This document shows positions 1 to 8,508 of a stretch of 64,000 nt of DNA, in pieces; position 1 is the first letter of the stretch, and each line of letters begins with the position of its first letter. The notes beneath the pieces are model-generated. The model ran no database searches, had not been told where the DNA came from, and saw only the letters and a list, made by a program, of their open reading frames with translations. The stretch lies in NCBI GenBank assembly GCA_023428905.1, contig JAEYWP010000030.1, positions 248,001 through 312,000 of the forward strand. The letters run 5' to 3'. The translations under genes were made by a program, and so were the position numbers. The DNA comes from Verrucomicrobiota bacterium. GTDB taxonomy: Bacteria > Verrucomicrobiota > Verrucomicrobiia > Opitutales > Opitutaceae.

Positions 1-744
1 GTGATCGGCACCTCCGGTCCCTTCCCGGATGGCGAGGATTTCGAAAAAGGCTGGGCCTTTTCCCGGAAGGCGGGTGTCGCCATGGTGGACGAGCATTATT
101 ACCGGTCGCCGGACTGGTTTTGGGACAACCTCGGCCGCTACGATGGCTACGATCGTTCCGGGCCCCAAGTGTACGTCGGTGAATACGCCGCCCATGAGAA
201 GGACCGGCGCAACACCCTCCGCTCCGCCCTGGCCGAGGCCGCCGGTTATCTCGGCTTTGAACGCAATGGCGACGTGGTGCACTTCGCCTCTTATGCGCCG
301 CTGTTGGCGCGCCGCGGCAGCACCCAGTGGACCCCTGACCTGATCTATTTCAGCGGGACCGACGTGTACCCGACACTCAACTACACGGTGCAGCAGCTGC
401 TGGGGAATCACTCCGGCGACGCACTGCTGTCGCTGAGGGTCGAAGGCGCCGGCGCTTCGCAGCGGCTCACGGCCTCCGCGGTGCGCGACAGCCGGAGTGG
501 CGCGGTGATCGTCAAGGTCGTGAACGGGGACAATCAGCCCGTCCCGCTCGCGCTCCGGATCGCCGGGCCCACCGGGTCGTTGCAACGCCTGCAAACGGTG
601 ATTCTCGGTGGTGCCGATGGCGATGTTGCTAATACGGACGGCCAGGCCCCCGTGGTTGCCCCTGTCGTCGAGGAGGCGTCCCTGGGCGGCGTGGTGGAGC
701 GAACGCTGCCTGCAAATTCTCTCACGGTTTTTCGACTCCAGTGA
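1..744 (+). CDS. alpha-L-arabinofuranosidase, GH51 type (3' fragment)
   Basis: This is the C-terminal part of a GH51-like alpha-L-arabinofuranosidase, an enzyme that removes arabinose side chains from arabinan or arabinoxylan. The frame is open from the first base, so the real start lies upstream of the window. The segment VDEHYYRSPDWF followed by VYVGEYAAH (about residues 29-66) resembles the end of the GH51 barrel, with the Glu of VGEYAA as the probable nucleophile. The rest is a beta-rich C-terminal domain ending in NSLTVFRLQ. The stop codon overlaps a GTG that opens the frame of the next gene, a GH43 enzyme, so the two are probably co-transcribed and act together on hemicellulose. The acid/base residue lies outside the window, so catalytic completeness cannot be judged. 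Confidence 0.82.
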   Translation: MIGTSGPFPDGEDFEKGWAFSRKAGVAMVDEHYYRSPDWFWDNLGRYDGYDRSGPQVYVGEYAAHEKDRRNTLRSALAEAAGYLGFERNGDVVHFASYAPLLARRGSTQWTPDLIYFSGTDVYPTLNYTVQQLLGNHSGDALLSLRVEGAGASQRLTASAVRDSRSGAVIVKVVNGDNQPVPLALRIAGPTGSLQRLQTVILGGADGDVANTDGQAPVVAPVVEEASLGGVVERTLPANSLTVFRLQ

Positions 745-764
745 GCCTGTCATCCCCTCCCGCC

Positions 765-2894
765 ATGACCATGTCCCCACGCCTTCGCCGCTTCCTCCTT
801 CTTGCCTGTGTGCTTTCAGGCCTGGCGGTGGCCCGCACGCCGGGCGCGAGCCCGACGCCCGCCTCATGGACCGCTGACAACGGCAACGGGACGTTCACCA
901 ACCCGCTCTTTTACGATGAGTTTTCCGATCCCGACCTGATCCGGGTGGGGGAGGACTTTTATCTGGCCGGGACCACGATGCACGCCATGCCGGGCCTGGT
1001 GGTGCTGCACTCGCGGGATTTGGTGAACTGGCGTTTCCTGAGCTACGCGTTTCAGCAGTTGGACCTCGGGCCGGAGTTTCGCCTCGAGGAGGGCAAGGAG
1101 GCCTATGGGCAGGGGATCTGGGCGCCGTGCATACGGTATCACAACGGAAGGTTCTACCTTTTCTCCAATGTGAACGGGCACGGCATGCAGGTGTTTTCCA
1201 GCACCAATCCGGCGGGCCCCTGGGAGCACCGGAACCTGGGGGGACGGATCTATGACCTCTCCGTGCTGTTCGATGACGATGGCCGCGTGTATGCGGTGCA
1301 CGGTTACGACGAGGTCCGAATGATTGAACTCAAGCCGGACCTCAGCGGTTACGTGGAGGGCAGTGACCGCGTCGTCATCCCGCGCGGAAACGGCATGGGC
1401 GAGGGGCATCATTTCTACAAGGTGGACGGGCGCTATTACATCATCAGCGCCAATTACGCTCCGGTCGGACGCATGCAATGCGCGCGCGCCGACCGCCCGG
1501 AGGGTCCTTATGAGACGGTCGTGATCAGCGCTCGCGAGACGATGGGGACGTCGCGCGGCTGGTGGGTCCGCGGGGTGGGGCAGGCCTCCAAGGTGCCCAC
1601 GGACGCCGAACGCTTCGAACTCTACAAGCCAGGCGCGAATGAGTTTGGAGCCGTCCCCCTGCACCAGGGAGGCATTGTCGATCTGCCGAATGGCGACTGG
1701 TGGGGATTTTCGATGATGGATTTTGGCTCAATTGGACGTACGACCTTCCTCTCGCCGGTGACGTGGAAGGACGGCTGGCCCTACTTCGGCCTGGAGGGAA
1801 ACCTCGGACGTTCTCCGACCACCTGGATCAAACCCGCGGTCGCGTCGGCAACGGCTCCACACGCTCCGTATGAGCGTAGCGATGCGTTCGAAGGCGGCAC
1901 CCTCAAGCCCGTTTGGCAATGGAACCACGCGCCGGTGGCGGGCAACTGGTCTTTGGCGGAGGCTCCGGGTCGGCTCCGGCTCCATACCCTGCCTGCGGGT
2001 CATTTTCTTTGGGCGAAGAACACCCTGACCCAAAGGGTGATCGGGCCGGCGTCGAGTGCCACCGTTGAACTCGATCTCACCGGGCTGGCGGAAGGTGACA
2101 TCGCCGGGCTCGCCCTGCTCAATGTCCCGTGCAGCTGGGTTGGCGTGGTGCGCACGAAGGATGGCATGGTGCTGCGCTGGTACAATCAGACCGACCAGGA
2201 GACGCAGGATCAGCCTTTCTCCGGTGAACGCGTCCACCTGAGGGCTACGGGCAATTTCAGCGAGGACCTGGCGCAGTACAGTTTCAGTCGCGATGGCGCC
2301 CATTTCGAAGCGGTGGGAGACGCGGTGCGCCTGCCGTATCAGCTCAAGACCTTCCAAGGCAGTCGGTATTCCCTATTTGCCTACAACAGTGCGGGGCGAG
2401 CCGGCGGGCACGCCGATTTCGACAATTTCACCGTGGTTGAACCCCTGGCCGACCGCTCTGGGAATGTCCCTCTCAACCGCGTGATCACGCTGACCAATAT
2501 GGGCAGCGGGAGGCCGGTGTGGATTCATCCCCTGGGACTGCTGCACTCAGCCGCGCCGGATGCTCCCGAGGCGGAAAGCCCGGCCGCGCGTTTCCGCGTT
2601 CACGACCGCGGTCAGGGCCGCGTGGTCCTCGAGGCGCTGAATGGCACGGGCTTTGTCACCGTGGTTGGGGTGGGACTTTCGGCCGACGTGCGCGTGCTCC
2701 CCAAGGAGAGCGAGGCCAGTCTTTTCCAGTGGCAGGACCTCCTCCGCAACCAGTGCATGCTGCTTTCCCTCAAGACCCACCGTTACGTCGGTCTCGATCC
2801 CGCCACGGGTGAGCCGTATGGCGCCGACTGGCCCGGCCCGCGACCCGACCGCAAGGACGGCACCGTGCTTCGCTGGACCGAGGTCGGCAAGTGA
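765..2894 (+). CDS. secreted GH43-family glycoside hydrolase with C-terminal accessory domains
   Basis: This is probably a beta-xylosidase or alpha-L-arabinofuranosidase exported to the periplasm or surface. A signal peptide (about residues 1-23, RLRRFLLLACVLSGLAVA) precedes a five-bladed propeller domain. The GH43 catalytic triad is visible: Asp in FSDPDLI (about residue 55), Asp in LFDDDGRVY, and Glu in GEGHHFYK. From about residue 370 a beta-sandwich follows (GGTLKPVWQWNH), like the C-terminal domain of GH43 xylosidases. The last ~120 residues look like a fascin/beta-trefoil fold (ITLTNMGSGRPVW, THRYVGLDP). I chose ATG 765 because it directly precedes the signal peptide; ATG 771 is equally possible, and a GTG at 741 overlaps the upstream stop. 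No strong ribosome-binding site is visible. Substrate is inferred from family and neighbour only. Confidence 0.88.
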   Translation: MTMSPRLRRFLLLACVLSGLAVARTPGASPTPASWTADNGNGTFTNPLFYDEFSDPDLIRVGEDFYLAGTTMHAMPGLVVLHSRDLVNWRFLSYAFQQLDLGPEFRLEEGKEAYGQGIWAPCIRYHNGRFYLFSNVNGHGMQVFSSTNPAGPWEHRNLGGRIYDLSVLFDDDGRVYAVHGYDEVRMIELKPDLSGYVEGSDRVVIPRGNGMGEGHHFYKVDGRYYIISANYAPVGRMQCARADRPEGPYETVVISARETMGTSRGWWVRGVGQASKVPTDAERFELYKPGANEFGAVPLHQGGIVDLPNGDWWGFSMMDFGSIGRTTFLSPVTWKDGWPYFGLEGNLGRSPTTWIKPAVASATAPHAPYERSDAFEGGTLKPVWQWNHAPVAGNWSLAEAPGRLRLHTLPAGHFLWAKNTLTQRVIGPASSATVELDLTGLAEGDIAGLALLNVPCSWVGVVRTKDGMVLRWYNQTDQETQDQPFSGERVHLRATGNFSEDLAQYSFSRDGAHFEAVGDAVRLPYQLKTFQGSRYSLFAYNSAGRAGGHADFDNFTVVEPLADRSGNVPLNRVITLTNMGSGRPVWIHPLGLLHSAAPDAPEAESPAARFRVHDRGQGRVVLEALNGTGFVTVVGVGLSADVRVLPKESEASLFQWQDLLRNQCMLLSLKTHRYVGLDPATGEPYGADWPGPRPDRKDGTVLRWTEVGK

Positions 2895-3100
2895 GCCTGC
2901 CGTCGGCGTGGCGACCGGTGCCTCACCGGCCTCGCGCTCATCAGACACAGGACGTTTGCTGGAGCGCGGCGGACCAGGCGTGGGCGAAGCGCCGGCCTTT
3001 GGGCGGGCGGGTGACTCGGCAGACAAAGCGCTGGGCAATTGACGCGGATGGGGATTAAAGAATCGCGGTTGGCCGAGTCTCGGACAAACACCCTTTCCTG

Positions 3101-3811
3101 ATGAATGTGATGGCTCTCACCCTCGTGGCCCTGGCGCTCACCGCCGGGCTCGTGCATGGGCAGGAACGCGGCCGCGTCATCCTCTATTCCGACGCAGACT
3201 TTCGGGGGAGCTCCCTTGTGCTGAATGCCGGCGAAGAGGTGCGGGACTTCGCCCTCCGTGCCTATGACGACGGGGTGCAGGCCAACGACAGTGTCTCCTC
3301 CATCCGCATCGAGGGGGACGTTGCCATCGAACTCTACAGTAATGCCGCCTTCCGGGGCGGTACGCTCGTGCTCAAGGACAGTCTCGCCAACCTCGATGAC
3401 ATTCCCGGTCCAAGTCGGAAGCGCAATTGGAACGACATCCTCTCCTCGGTGATCGTGCTGGAGGATCGCGAACACCGGCGTCGGCGCGTGTCTCCCGGAG
3501 ATACGACCGAACGGGAGACGGCGAAGGTGGAGCTTTTTACCAACGCCAATTATCAGGGCCCTTCCATCGTGGTGGAAGTCGACAACCGGCTTCCCGACCT
3601 GTCGCGGCTGCGCTTTCCCGAGCGCAACTTCAACGACCGCGTTTCCTCCATCCGCGTGGTCGGACGCCTGCGCTTGCTGGTGTATCAACACACCGATTAC
3701 CGAGGCGAGCCGATGGAAATCACCGCCAGCGTACCGAACCTGGACCATTTCCCAGGTTGGAACGACAGCATCTCCTCCCTCCGTGCCGAGCCCCCACCGC
3801 GGCGCCGGTGA
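3101..3811 (+). CDS. secreted beta/gamma-crystallin-like protein
   Basis: A 236-residue protein with a signal peptide (residues 1-20, cleaving near VHG-QE) and four Greek-key-like repeats. The repeats start at VILYSDADFRGSSLVL, IELYSNAAFRGGTLVL, VELFTNANYQGPSIVV and LLVYQHTDYRGEPMEI. Each has the [FY]xG core and is followed by the (N/D)D.(V/I)SS(I/L)R segment that often binds calcium in microbial crystallins. The four motifs would form two crystallin domains joined by an Arg-rich, charged linker (EHRRRRVSPGDTTERE). It is probably a stable exported calcium-binding structural protein; its role is unknown. It stands alone, convergent with the next gene, with a strong palindrome between the two. 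Confidence 0.8.
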   Translation: MNVMALTLVALALTAGLVHGQERGRVILYSDADFRGSSLVLNAGEEVRDFALRAYDDGVQANDSVSSIRIEGDVAIELYSNAAFRGGTLVLKDSLANLDDIPGPSRKRNWNDILSSVIVLEDREHRRRRVSPGDTTERETAKVELFTNANYQGPSIVVEVDNRLPDLSRLRFPERNFNDRVSSIRVVGRLRLLVYQHTDYRGEPMEITASVPNLDHFPGWNDSISSLRAEPPPRRR

Positions 3812-3876
3812 TCTCCATTCGTGGTTCTTTCTTCGGAATGGACTGCCCACCGCGGGGAACGAATGAAGGCGATGCC

Positions 3877-3929
3877 TTCATCCGTGTCCACCGTGTCCAT
3901 CCGTGGTTAACCGGTTTGGTTAACCACGG
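3877..3929. repeat. dispersed intergenic repeat, locus A
   Basis: The stretch contains TCCGTGTCCA and CCGTGTCCATCCGTGGTT in tandem, then the palindrome described separately. The same text in direct or inverted form (CCACGAATGGACACG) recurs at 42871-42885 and, in part, at 62501-62514. All copies lie between genes. It looks like a REP-type family; its genome-wide copy number cannot be judged from one window. Confidence 0.55.
3901..3929. terminator. perfect palindrome between convergent genes
   Basis: A 12-bp stem (CCGTGGTTAACC with GGTTAACCACGG) closes a 5-base loop. It lies between the stop codons of two convergent genes (3811 and 3936), a position where it could terminate both transcripts. 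No long T-run follows in either direction, so simple intrinsic termination is uncertain; RNA 3'-end protection is an alternative. Confidence 0.5.
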
Positions 3930-3935
3930 CGGGTC

Positions 3936-4373
3936 TTAGGCCTTCGCGGAGCAGGCGATCATCCAGCGTGTCCCGAAACGGTCGGCGAAGCTGCCGAAGT
4001 AGTCTCCCCAGAACATATCCTGCATTGGCATCTCCACTTCGCCGCCGGCGGAGAGTTCGCGGAAGAGGCGGTCCGCCTCCTCCCTCGTGTCGGGATGCAG
4101 GTTGATGTACACCGAGTTGCCCTGCTTGAGCTGGTTTGGCATGCATGCGTCGGTGTCGGATCCCATGAGGAGGTGTCCGCCGAGAATCGGAAGCGCCACG
4201 TGGAGAACGAGATTCTTGTCGGTCTCCGCGACGGGCGGCATTTCCGGACACGGCGGCATGGAGGTGTAACGCACGATCGGAGCGGTGAACTCCGTTTTGA
4301 AGACGGAGCGGTAAAAGCTGAACGCGTCTTCCGTGCTGCGCTTGAAGTTAAGGTAAGTGCTGACAGTGGCCAT
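3936..4373 (-). CDS. VOC-superfamily (PhnB/glyoxalase-like) protein
   Basis: A 145-residue cytosolic protein with the paired beta-alpha-beta-beta-beta modules of the vicinal-oxygen-chelate superfamily, closest to the PhnB-like group. Recognisable segments are YLNFKRSTEDAFSFYRSVF at the N-terminus, LHVALPILGGHLLMGSD in the middle and MFWGDYFGSFADRFGTRWMI near the C-terminus. PhnB-like proteins of this length generally lack a demonstrated reaction, so I assign only the fold. A second, clearly related protein is encoded at 9706-10200. The ATG at 4373 directly begins the first conserved strand. It is convergent with the crystallin-like gene and is probably a single-gene transcript. Confidence 0.8.
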   Translation of the reverse strand: MATVSTYLNFKRSTEDAFSFYRSVFKTEFTAPIVRYTSMPPCPEMPPVAETDKNLVLHVALPILGGHLLMGSDTDACMPNQLKQGNSVYINLHPDTREEADRLFRELSAGGEVEMPMQDMFWGDYFGSFADRFGTRWMIACSAKA

Positions 4374-4475
4374 GGTGGCTAGGGATGGAGTTGTGATGCC
4401 CGGCAGATGCCGGATTCGAAGGTACGACGATTCGGGGCCGTCGGTCCGGACAGCTGGAATGCCTTTTGTTGCGAT

Positions 4476-5465
4476 TCAGGCCAGGCTCGTTTCCCGCACC
4501 ACCTCGCGTGCGCGTTTGTCTTCACGCAGGCCGAGGAAGACGGGCTGGCGCAAAATCCCGTCCCTCGTCCATTCGCTGAACTTCACCTGGCACACCAGCG
4601 ACGGTTTTAGCCAGGTCGCAGCTTTGACCGGCGGCGCAGCTGTGAAGGGGCACCCCGTCTGCTCCAACGCGCGGAAACGTGACATCAGTCGCGAGAGCCA
4701 GCCGGCATCAAACCCGGTGCCCACCTTGCCCGCATAACGCAGCGCGCCTCCCTCGTGATAGCCCACCAGGAGGGCTCCGAAGTGCAGCCTTCCGCCCTGC
4801 GGTGCGGTGTAACCACCGATCACGAATTCCTGGTCGAGTGAGATACGCTGCTTCACCCAGGCGCCACTGCGTTGCCCCGGTTCGTAGCGGGAGCCCGCGC
4901 GTTTAGCCACGATGCCTTCGAGACGCTGCTGCCGCACCTGCTCCAGAAGTGTCGCGGCGTCCGTCTGAAACACGGGTGAAAGTCGTAGCCGTTCCGGGGC
5001 GCCCGGGAGGATGGACTCCAGCAGCGAGCGCCTCTCCTCGATTGGACGCTCGAGGAGCGACTCCCCGTCGAGGTGGAGCAGATCGAAGACGTAGTATAGG
5101 ATCGGCGCGCGCGCTCCGGGTGCACCGCTGTTTTGCAGAAGCTGGAAGGTGGGGCGGCCGTCAGCATCCAGGGCCACGATCTCGCCGTCGACGATGACCG
5201 ACCTGCAGCGCAGCTGCCCCACCTCGGCGGCGATCTCGGGGTAGTCGGCTGTCAGCGGCTTTTCGTTGCGCGACCACAACTCCGTACTCGAGCCATCCTT
5301 TATCCCGAGGGCTCGAAACCCGTCATACTTCACTTCCAGCAGCCAATCGTCACCGGCCAGTGAGGTGACGCCGAGCGCTTTCATGGGTTCGATGTAACGG
5401 GGCGGCTGGCGGTCGGCGGAGCGGAGGCGCCGCCGGGGGAGGGCAGGGCTGGCTTTTCGCGGCAT
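4476..5465 (-). CDS. ATP-dependent DNA ligase (LigC/LigD ligase-domain type)
   Basis: A stand-alone ATP-dependent DNA ligase of about 329 residues, the size of LigC-type enzymes that seal nicks or end-joined breaks. The adenylation motif is EVKYDGFRA with the nucleophilic Lys. Further ligase motifs are SRNEKPLT, VDGEIVALD, YYVFDLLHLDG, EGIVAKR and WVKQR. The C-terminal OB-fold contains VIGGYTAPQGGRLHFGALLVGYH. ATG 5465 begins MPRKASPAL, a basic leader just before the catalytic core; an upstream start at 5537 would add a non-conserved extension. No Ku gene and no LigD polymerase or nuclease domain lie nearby, so a link to non-homologous end joining is possible but not shown here. The main replicative NAD-dependent ligase is presumably elsewhere. 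Confidence 0.88.
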   Translation of the reverse strand: MPRKASPALPRRRLRSADRQPPRYIEPMKALGVTSLAGDDWLLEVKYDGFRALGIKDGSSTELWSRNEKPLTADYPEIAAEVGQLRCRSVIVDGEIVALDADGRPTFQLLQNSGAPGARAPILYYVFDLLHLDGESLLERPIEERRSLLESILPGAPERLRLSPVFQTDAATLLEQVRQQRLEGIVAKRAGSRYEPGQRSGAWVKQRISLDQEFVIGGYTAPQGGRLHFGALLVGYHEGGALRYAGKVGTGFDAGWLSRLMSRFRALEQTGCPFTAAPPVKAATWLKPSLVCQVKFSEWTRDGILRQPVFLGLREDKRAREVVRETSLA

Positions 5466-5615
5466 GGGGTGCGCTCCACCGTACCGCGCCCACGGCGGCG
5501 GTTCCGCGTGATTCCGGAATCCGGTTGTGCACGTCATTGGCCAGTGGCCTGATCGTCAGCGGACGAGGCAGGTGTCGACAAGCAGGGCCGCGGCTCGCTA
5601 TCGAGATCAGCGCTG

Positions 5616-7142
5616 ATGCGGGCCGCCGTTGAAAACTACCTCACTTGGATGCACCTGGGCCCTGCACCCTCGAGGGCGCGAACCGTCTGGCTCGGACTGC
5701 TCCTGGTCTTGTATGGCGTCCTTATCGGACTTCACCTCACCCCCGTCCCGGCCGGATCGGACTCGGGCGGGTATTTTAATGGGGCACGCCTGCTGGCCGC
5801 TGGCGAACTCACCGCGCCCCTGCGGGTGGTCCCGGAAGCCGGCGGGGGCCCGGCTGTGGCGCTGGCGCCGCTCGGCTTCAATGTATCCGAAGACGGCACA
5901 CGGCTGATCCCCAATTACCCGATAGGACTCTCACTGCTTTATGCGCCGGCCGGGCGCCTGCTTGGCTGGTGGTGGGGGCCCTGGAGCGTATCCGTCGCCC
6001 TCAGCCTCACCGCGGTCTGGGCCTGTCATGCCTGCCTGGCGACGCTGGGTGTGCGTGCGCCCCTGGCGTTTGCCGGCACCGTGGCGTATGCGGCCTCGCC
6101 GCTTGTTCTGGCGATGTCGTTTACGCCGATGAGCGACGTGGCCGCGACCGCTTGGTGGACGCTTTCGTTCTGGGCGGTCCTGCGCGCGAGACAGGTACCC
6201 GCGTGGGCCCTGGCGGCTGGGGCCGCCTTCGGAATGGCTGTCCTGACCCGCCCCACCTGCCTGGTGCTTGCGCCGGCACTCGCCCTTGCCTGCGTCCGTT
6301 GGGACATTCTGGTGCGCGTGATTTTTGGCGGCGCGCCGTTCGCCTTGTTTCTGGCGTGGTACAACCACAGGCAGTTCGGCGGTGTGCTTGAAACCGGTTA
6401 TGGGGGGATCCTCGCCGTCTTCGGTCCGCAGCACGTCCTGTCCAGCCTTCGCAATTATGCGCTGACCTTTCCTGTCGTCTTCCCGTTGGCGCTGGCGGCG
6501 GTACCTGCGATCGTGGCGCTGCCGTGGCGTCGCCGCGGCCGTGCCTGGAGTGCCGCCCTGGTCGGGGCACTTTCCCTGCCTGTGTTTTACGCCTTCTATG
6601 ACATGACCGGAGAGGTGTGGTGGTACCTGCGCTTTGTCCTTCCGGTTTTCCCGCTGCTTGGGGCCATCGCCCTGGCAGGGTTGCAGCGCTTCATGATCAG
6701 ACGCGGACTCGCGCGGGGACGGGCCCGGGTGGGCTGGGCCGCCGCCGCGGTGCTCGCCGTGTCGCTTGCCGCATCGATCGTATGGATACGGGAGAAGCGG
6801 GTGCTCCGCGCGGCAGTCGACTTGCGGCCTTACGCGGACAGCGCCGCCTGGGCCACCCAGCATCTTCCCGAGGGCTCGGTTGTCCTGTGCATGCAGGCGA
6901 GCAGCTCCCTTTTCTTCTCCACCGCCTTTGCGGTGCTGCGCTGGGACAGGCTGCCGGAGGCCGAGGCTGCAACCGTCATCCGTGGCTTTGAGCAATCACG
7001 GCGGCCCTTTTTCGCCCTGCTCCAGGAGCACGAACGGGCGGTTGCGCTGGACCAGCGCTTCCGGGGGGACTGGCGGTTGATCCGCCGTTTCCGCCATTTC
7101 GGCCTCTGGGAGTTTGCCCCGACGCCTCCGCCCCGGGGCTGA
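5616..7142 (+). CDS. polytopic membrane protein, GT-C (PMT/ArnT-like) glycosyltransferase
   Basis: A 508-residue integral membrane protein with roughly 11-12 hydrophobic segments. After the first (VWLGLLLVLYGVLIGLHL) comes an acidic motif, SDSGGYFNGARLL, in the first external loop. This is where GT-C enzymes carry the catalytic Asp. RLIPNYPIGLSLLYAPAGRL also matches the loop pattern of lipid-linked sugar transferases. The C-terminal ~110 residues (from VDLRPYADSAAWA) look soluble. Likely role: transfer of a sugar from a polyprenyl carrier to a lipid or protein on the outer face of the inner membrane. Substrate cannot be inferred. It is convergent with the P450 gene, with only 25 bases between the two. 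Confidence 0.7.
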   Translation: MRAAVENYLTWMHLGPAPSRARTVWLGLLLVLYGVLIGLHLTPVPAGSDSGGYFNGARLLAAGELTAPLRVVPEAGGGPAVALAPLGFNVSEDGTRLIPNYPIGLSLLYAPAGRLLGWWWGPWSVSVALSLTAVWACHACLATLGVRAPLAFAGTVAYAASPLVLAMSFTPMSDVAATAWWTLSFWAVLRARQVPAWALAAGAAFGMAVLTRPTCLVLAPALALACVRWDILVRVIFGGAPFALFLAWYNHRQFGGVLETGYGGILAVFGPQHVLSSLRNYALTFPVVFPLALAAVPAIVALPWRRRGRAWSAALVGALSLPVFYAFYDMTGEVWWYLRFVLPVFPLLGAIALAGLQRFMIRRGLARGRARVGWAAAAVLAVSLAASIVWIREKRVLRAAVDLRPYADSAAWATQHLPEGSVVLCMQASSSLFFSTAFAVLRWDRLPEAEAATVIRGFEQSRRPFFALLQEHERAVALDQRFRGDWRLIRRFRHFGLWEFAPTPPPRG

Positions 7143-7167
7143 GGAGTTCGCTCCCGGCACCTGCGGC

Positions 7168-8499
7168 TCAGCGTAGCTCCAACCTGACCAGGACGGGATC
7201 GCGCGGGCGAAGGGTGATCCCTCCCAGGAGCGCGGGGAATGCATGATCCAATTTGCGGATACGGAAACGCTGGAGCAGCGTGGCGAGGAGGAGCTTTGCC
7301 TCCATCACGGCGAAATGCTGGCCGATGCAAAGGTGGGGACCGGCGCCGAATGGGAAGTATCCCTCCCGCAGGCCCGGCAGGGAGGGGCGGCCCTGGAAAC
7401 GCTCGGGACGAAAGCTGTCCGGTGTATCCCAATACGCGTCGAGCCGCTGGCTGGCGTAGGCCGACACCACTACGGTGGAACCGGCGGGGATGGAATAACC
7501 GCCGATGACATCGTTCGCGACCACAGTTCGCTCCGAAATCCAGATGGAAGGGTAGAGCCTCAGGCTTTCGCGCAGAACCGCGTCGAGGAGGGGCAGGCGG
7601 GGAAGCGCATCGAGCGTGGGCGTGGCCCCGGCGAGGACCGCGTCCAGTTCCATTTCGAGCGCGGACCGAACGTGCGGGTGTTCATCCAGCAGGCTGAGGG
7701 TCCAGGTCAGCGTGCTGGCGGTGGTTTCATGCCCCGCCAACAGGAATGTGAGGGTGTGGTTGCGCAGCTCAGCGTCTGCAAGCGGCGCTCCGTCCTCGTC
7801 GCGCGCCGCGAGTAGCAGACTGAGCAGGTCGGTCCGCTCGGAGGCGTTTCCCCGTTGGCCCGAGATCAGGGCGGTCACGACCTGGTCCACGTCCCGCAGC
7901 GCATCCCGGAAGGCGCGATGGCGCGCGGTGGGAAGCCAGAGCGGGAAGGACAACGCCGAGGAGGTGCGGCGAAACAGTTCGCCCAGCAGCACGGGCATCG
8001 ACCGCTCGATCGGACCGGCGCAGCCGTCCAGCTCGGCACCGAAGAGGCATCGTCCCACGACCCGGAAAGCCAGACGGCTCATCTCCGCCGCCAGATCGAA
8101 CGGACACAGGTTTCGCTCCCAGGCGGCAGCGGTCTGCCGGGCGACCGCACACATCACGCTGGCAAGCTCAGCCAGCCGGCGCTGATGGAAGATCGGCTGG
8201 GCGAGGCGGCGCTGGCGGCGCCAGTTTTCTCCCTCGCTGGTGAGGAGACTCTCACCCGTCAGGAGCCGGATGGTGCGCGAACTGCGGGTATCGCGGCGGT
8301 AATTGTCGGCCTTTTCGGCCAGGACCTGCTCCACCTCCGGTGCGCCGCTCACCAGATGATAGGTGAGGGGCCCAAGCCGAAGTCTGGCGACGGGGCCGAA
8401 CTGGCGTGCGGTGTGCAGCATGAACGGCAGGGGCGCGCGTTGGAAAGCGCGCGCGTGTCCGAGGAGGGGAGAGGACGGAGGGGAGGGTGCCCGACGCAT
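7168..8499 (-). CDS. cytochrome P450
   Basis: A complete 443-residue haem monooxygenase. The I-helix oxygen-activation motif is LLAGHETTAS, the K-helix motif is ESLR, the PERF region is DSFRPERFQGR, and the haem-ligand loop is FPFGAGPHLCIGQHFA with the axial Cys. Its overall pattern (ENWRRQRRLAQPIFH, VVANDVIGGYSIPAG) is that of the CYP102/CYP4-related, fatty-acid-like bacterial P450s. No membrane anchor or fused reductase is present, so it must use separate redox partners; none is encoded nearby. It lies 8 bases downstream of a sulfotransferase gene in the same direction, so the pair is probably one transcript and may hydroxylate and sulfate the same small molecule or lipid (inference). Confidence 0.93.
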   Translation of the reverse strand: MRRAPSPPSSPLLGHARAFQRAPLPFMLHTARQFGPVARLRLGPLTYHLVSGAPEVEQVLAEKADNYRRDTRSSRTIRLLTGESLLTSEGENWRRQRRLAQPIFHQRRLAELASVMCAVARQTAAAWERNLCPFDLAAEMSRLAFRVVGRCLFGAELDGCAGPIERSMPVLLGELFRRTSSALSFPLWLPTARHRAFRDALRDVDQVVTALISGQRGNASERTDLLSLLLAARDEDGAPLADAELRNHTLTFLLAGHETTASTLTWTLSLLDEHPHVRSALEMELDAVLAGATPTLDALPRLPLLDAVLRESLRLYPSIWISERTVVANDVIGGYSIPAGSTVVVSAYASQRLDAYWDTPDSFRPERFQGRPSLPGLREGYFPFGAGPHLCIGQHFAVMEAKLLLATLLQRFRIRKLDHAFPALLGGITLRPRDPVLVRLELR

Positions 8500-8508
8500 G
8501 CGCTCGGC

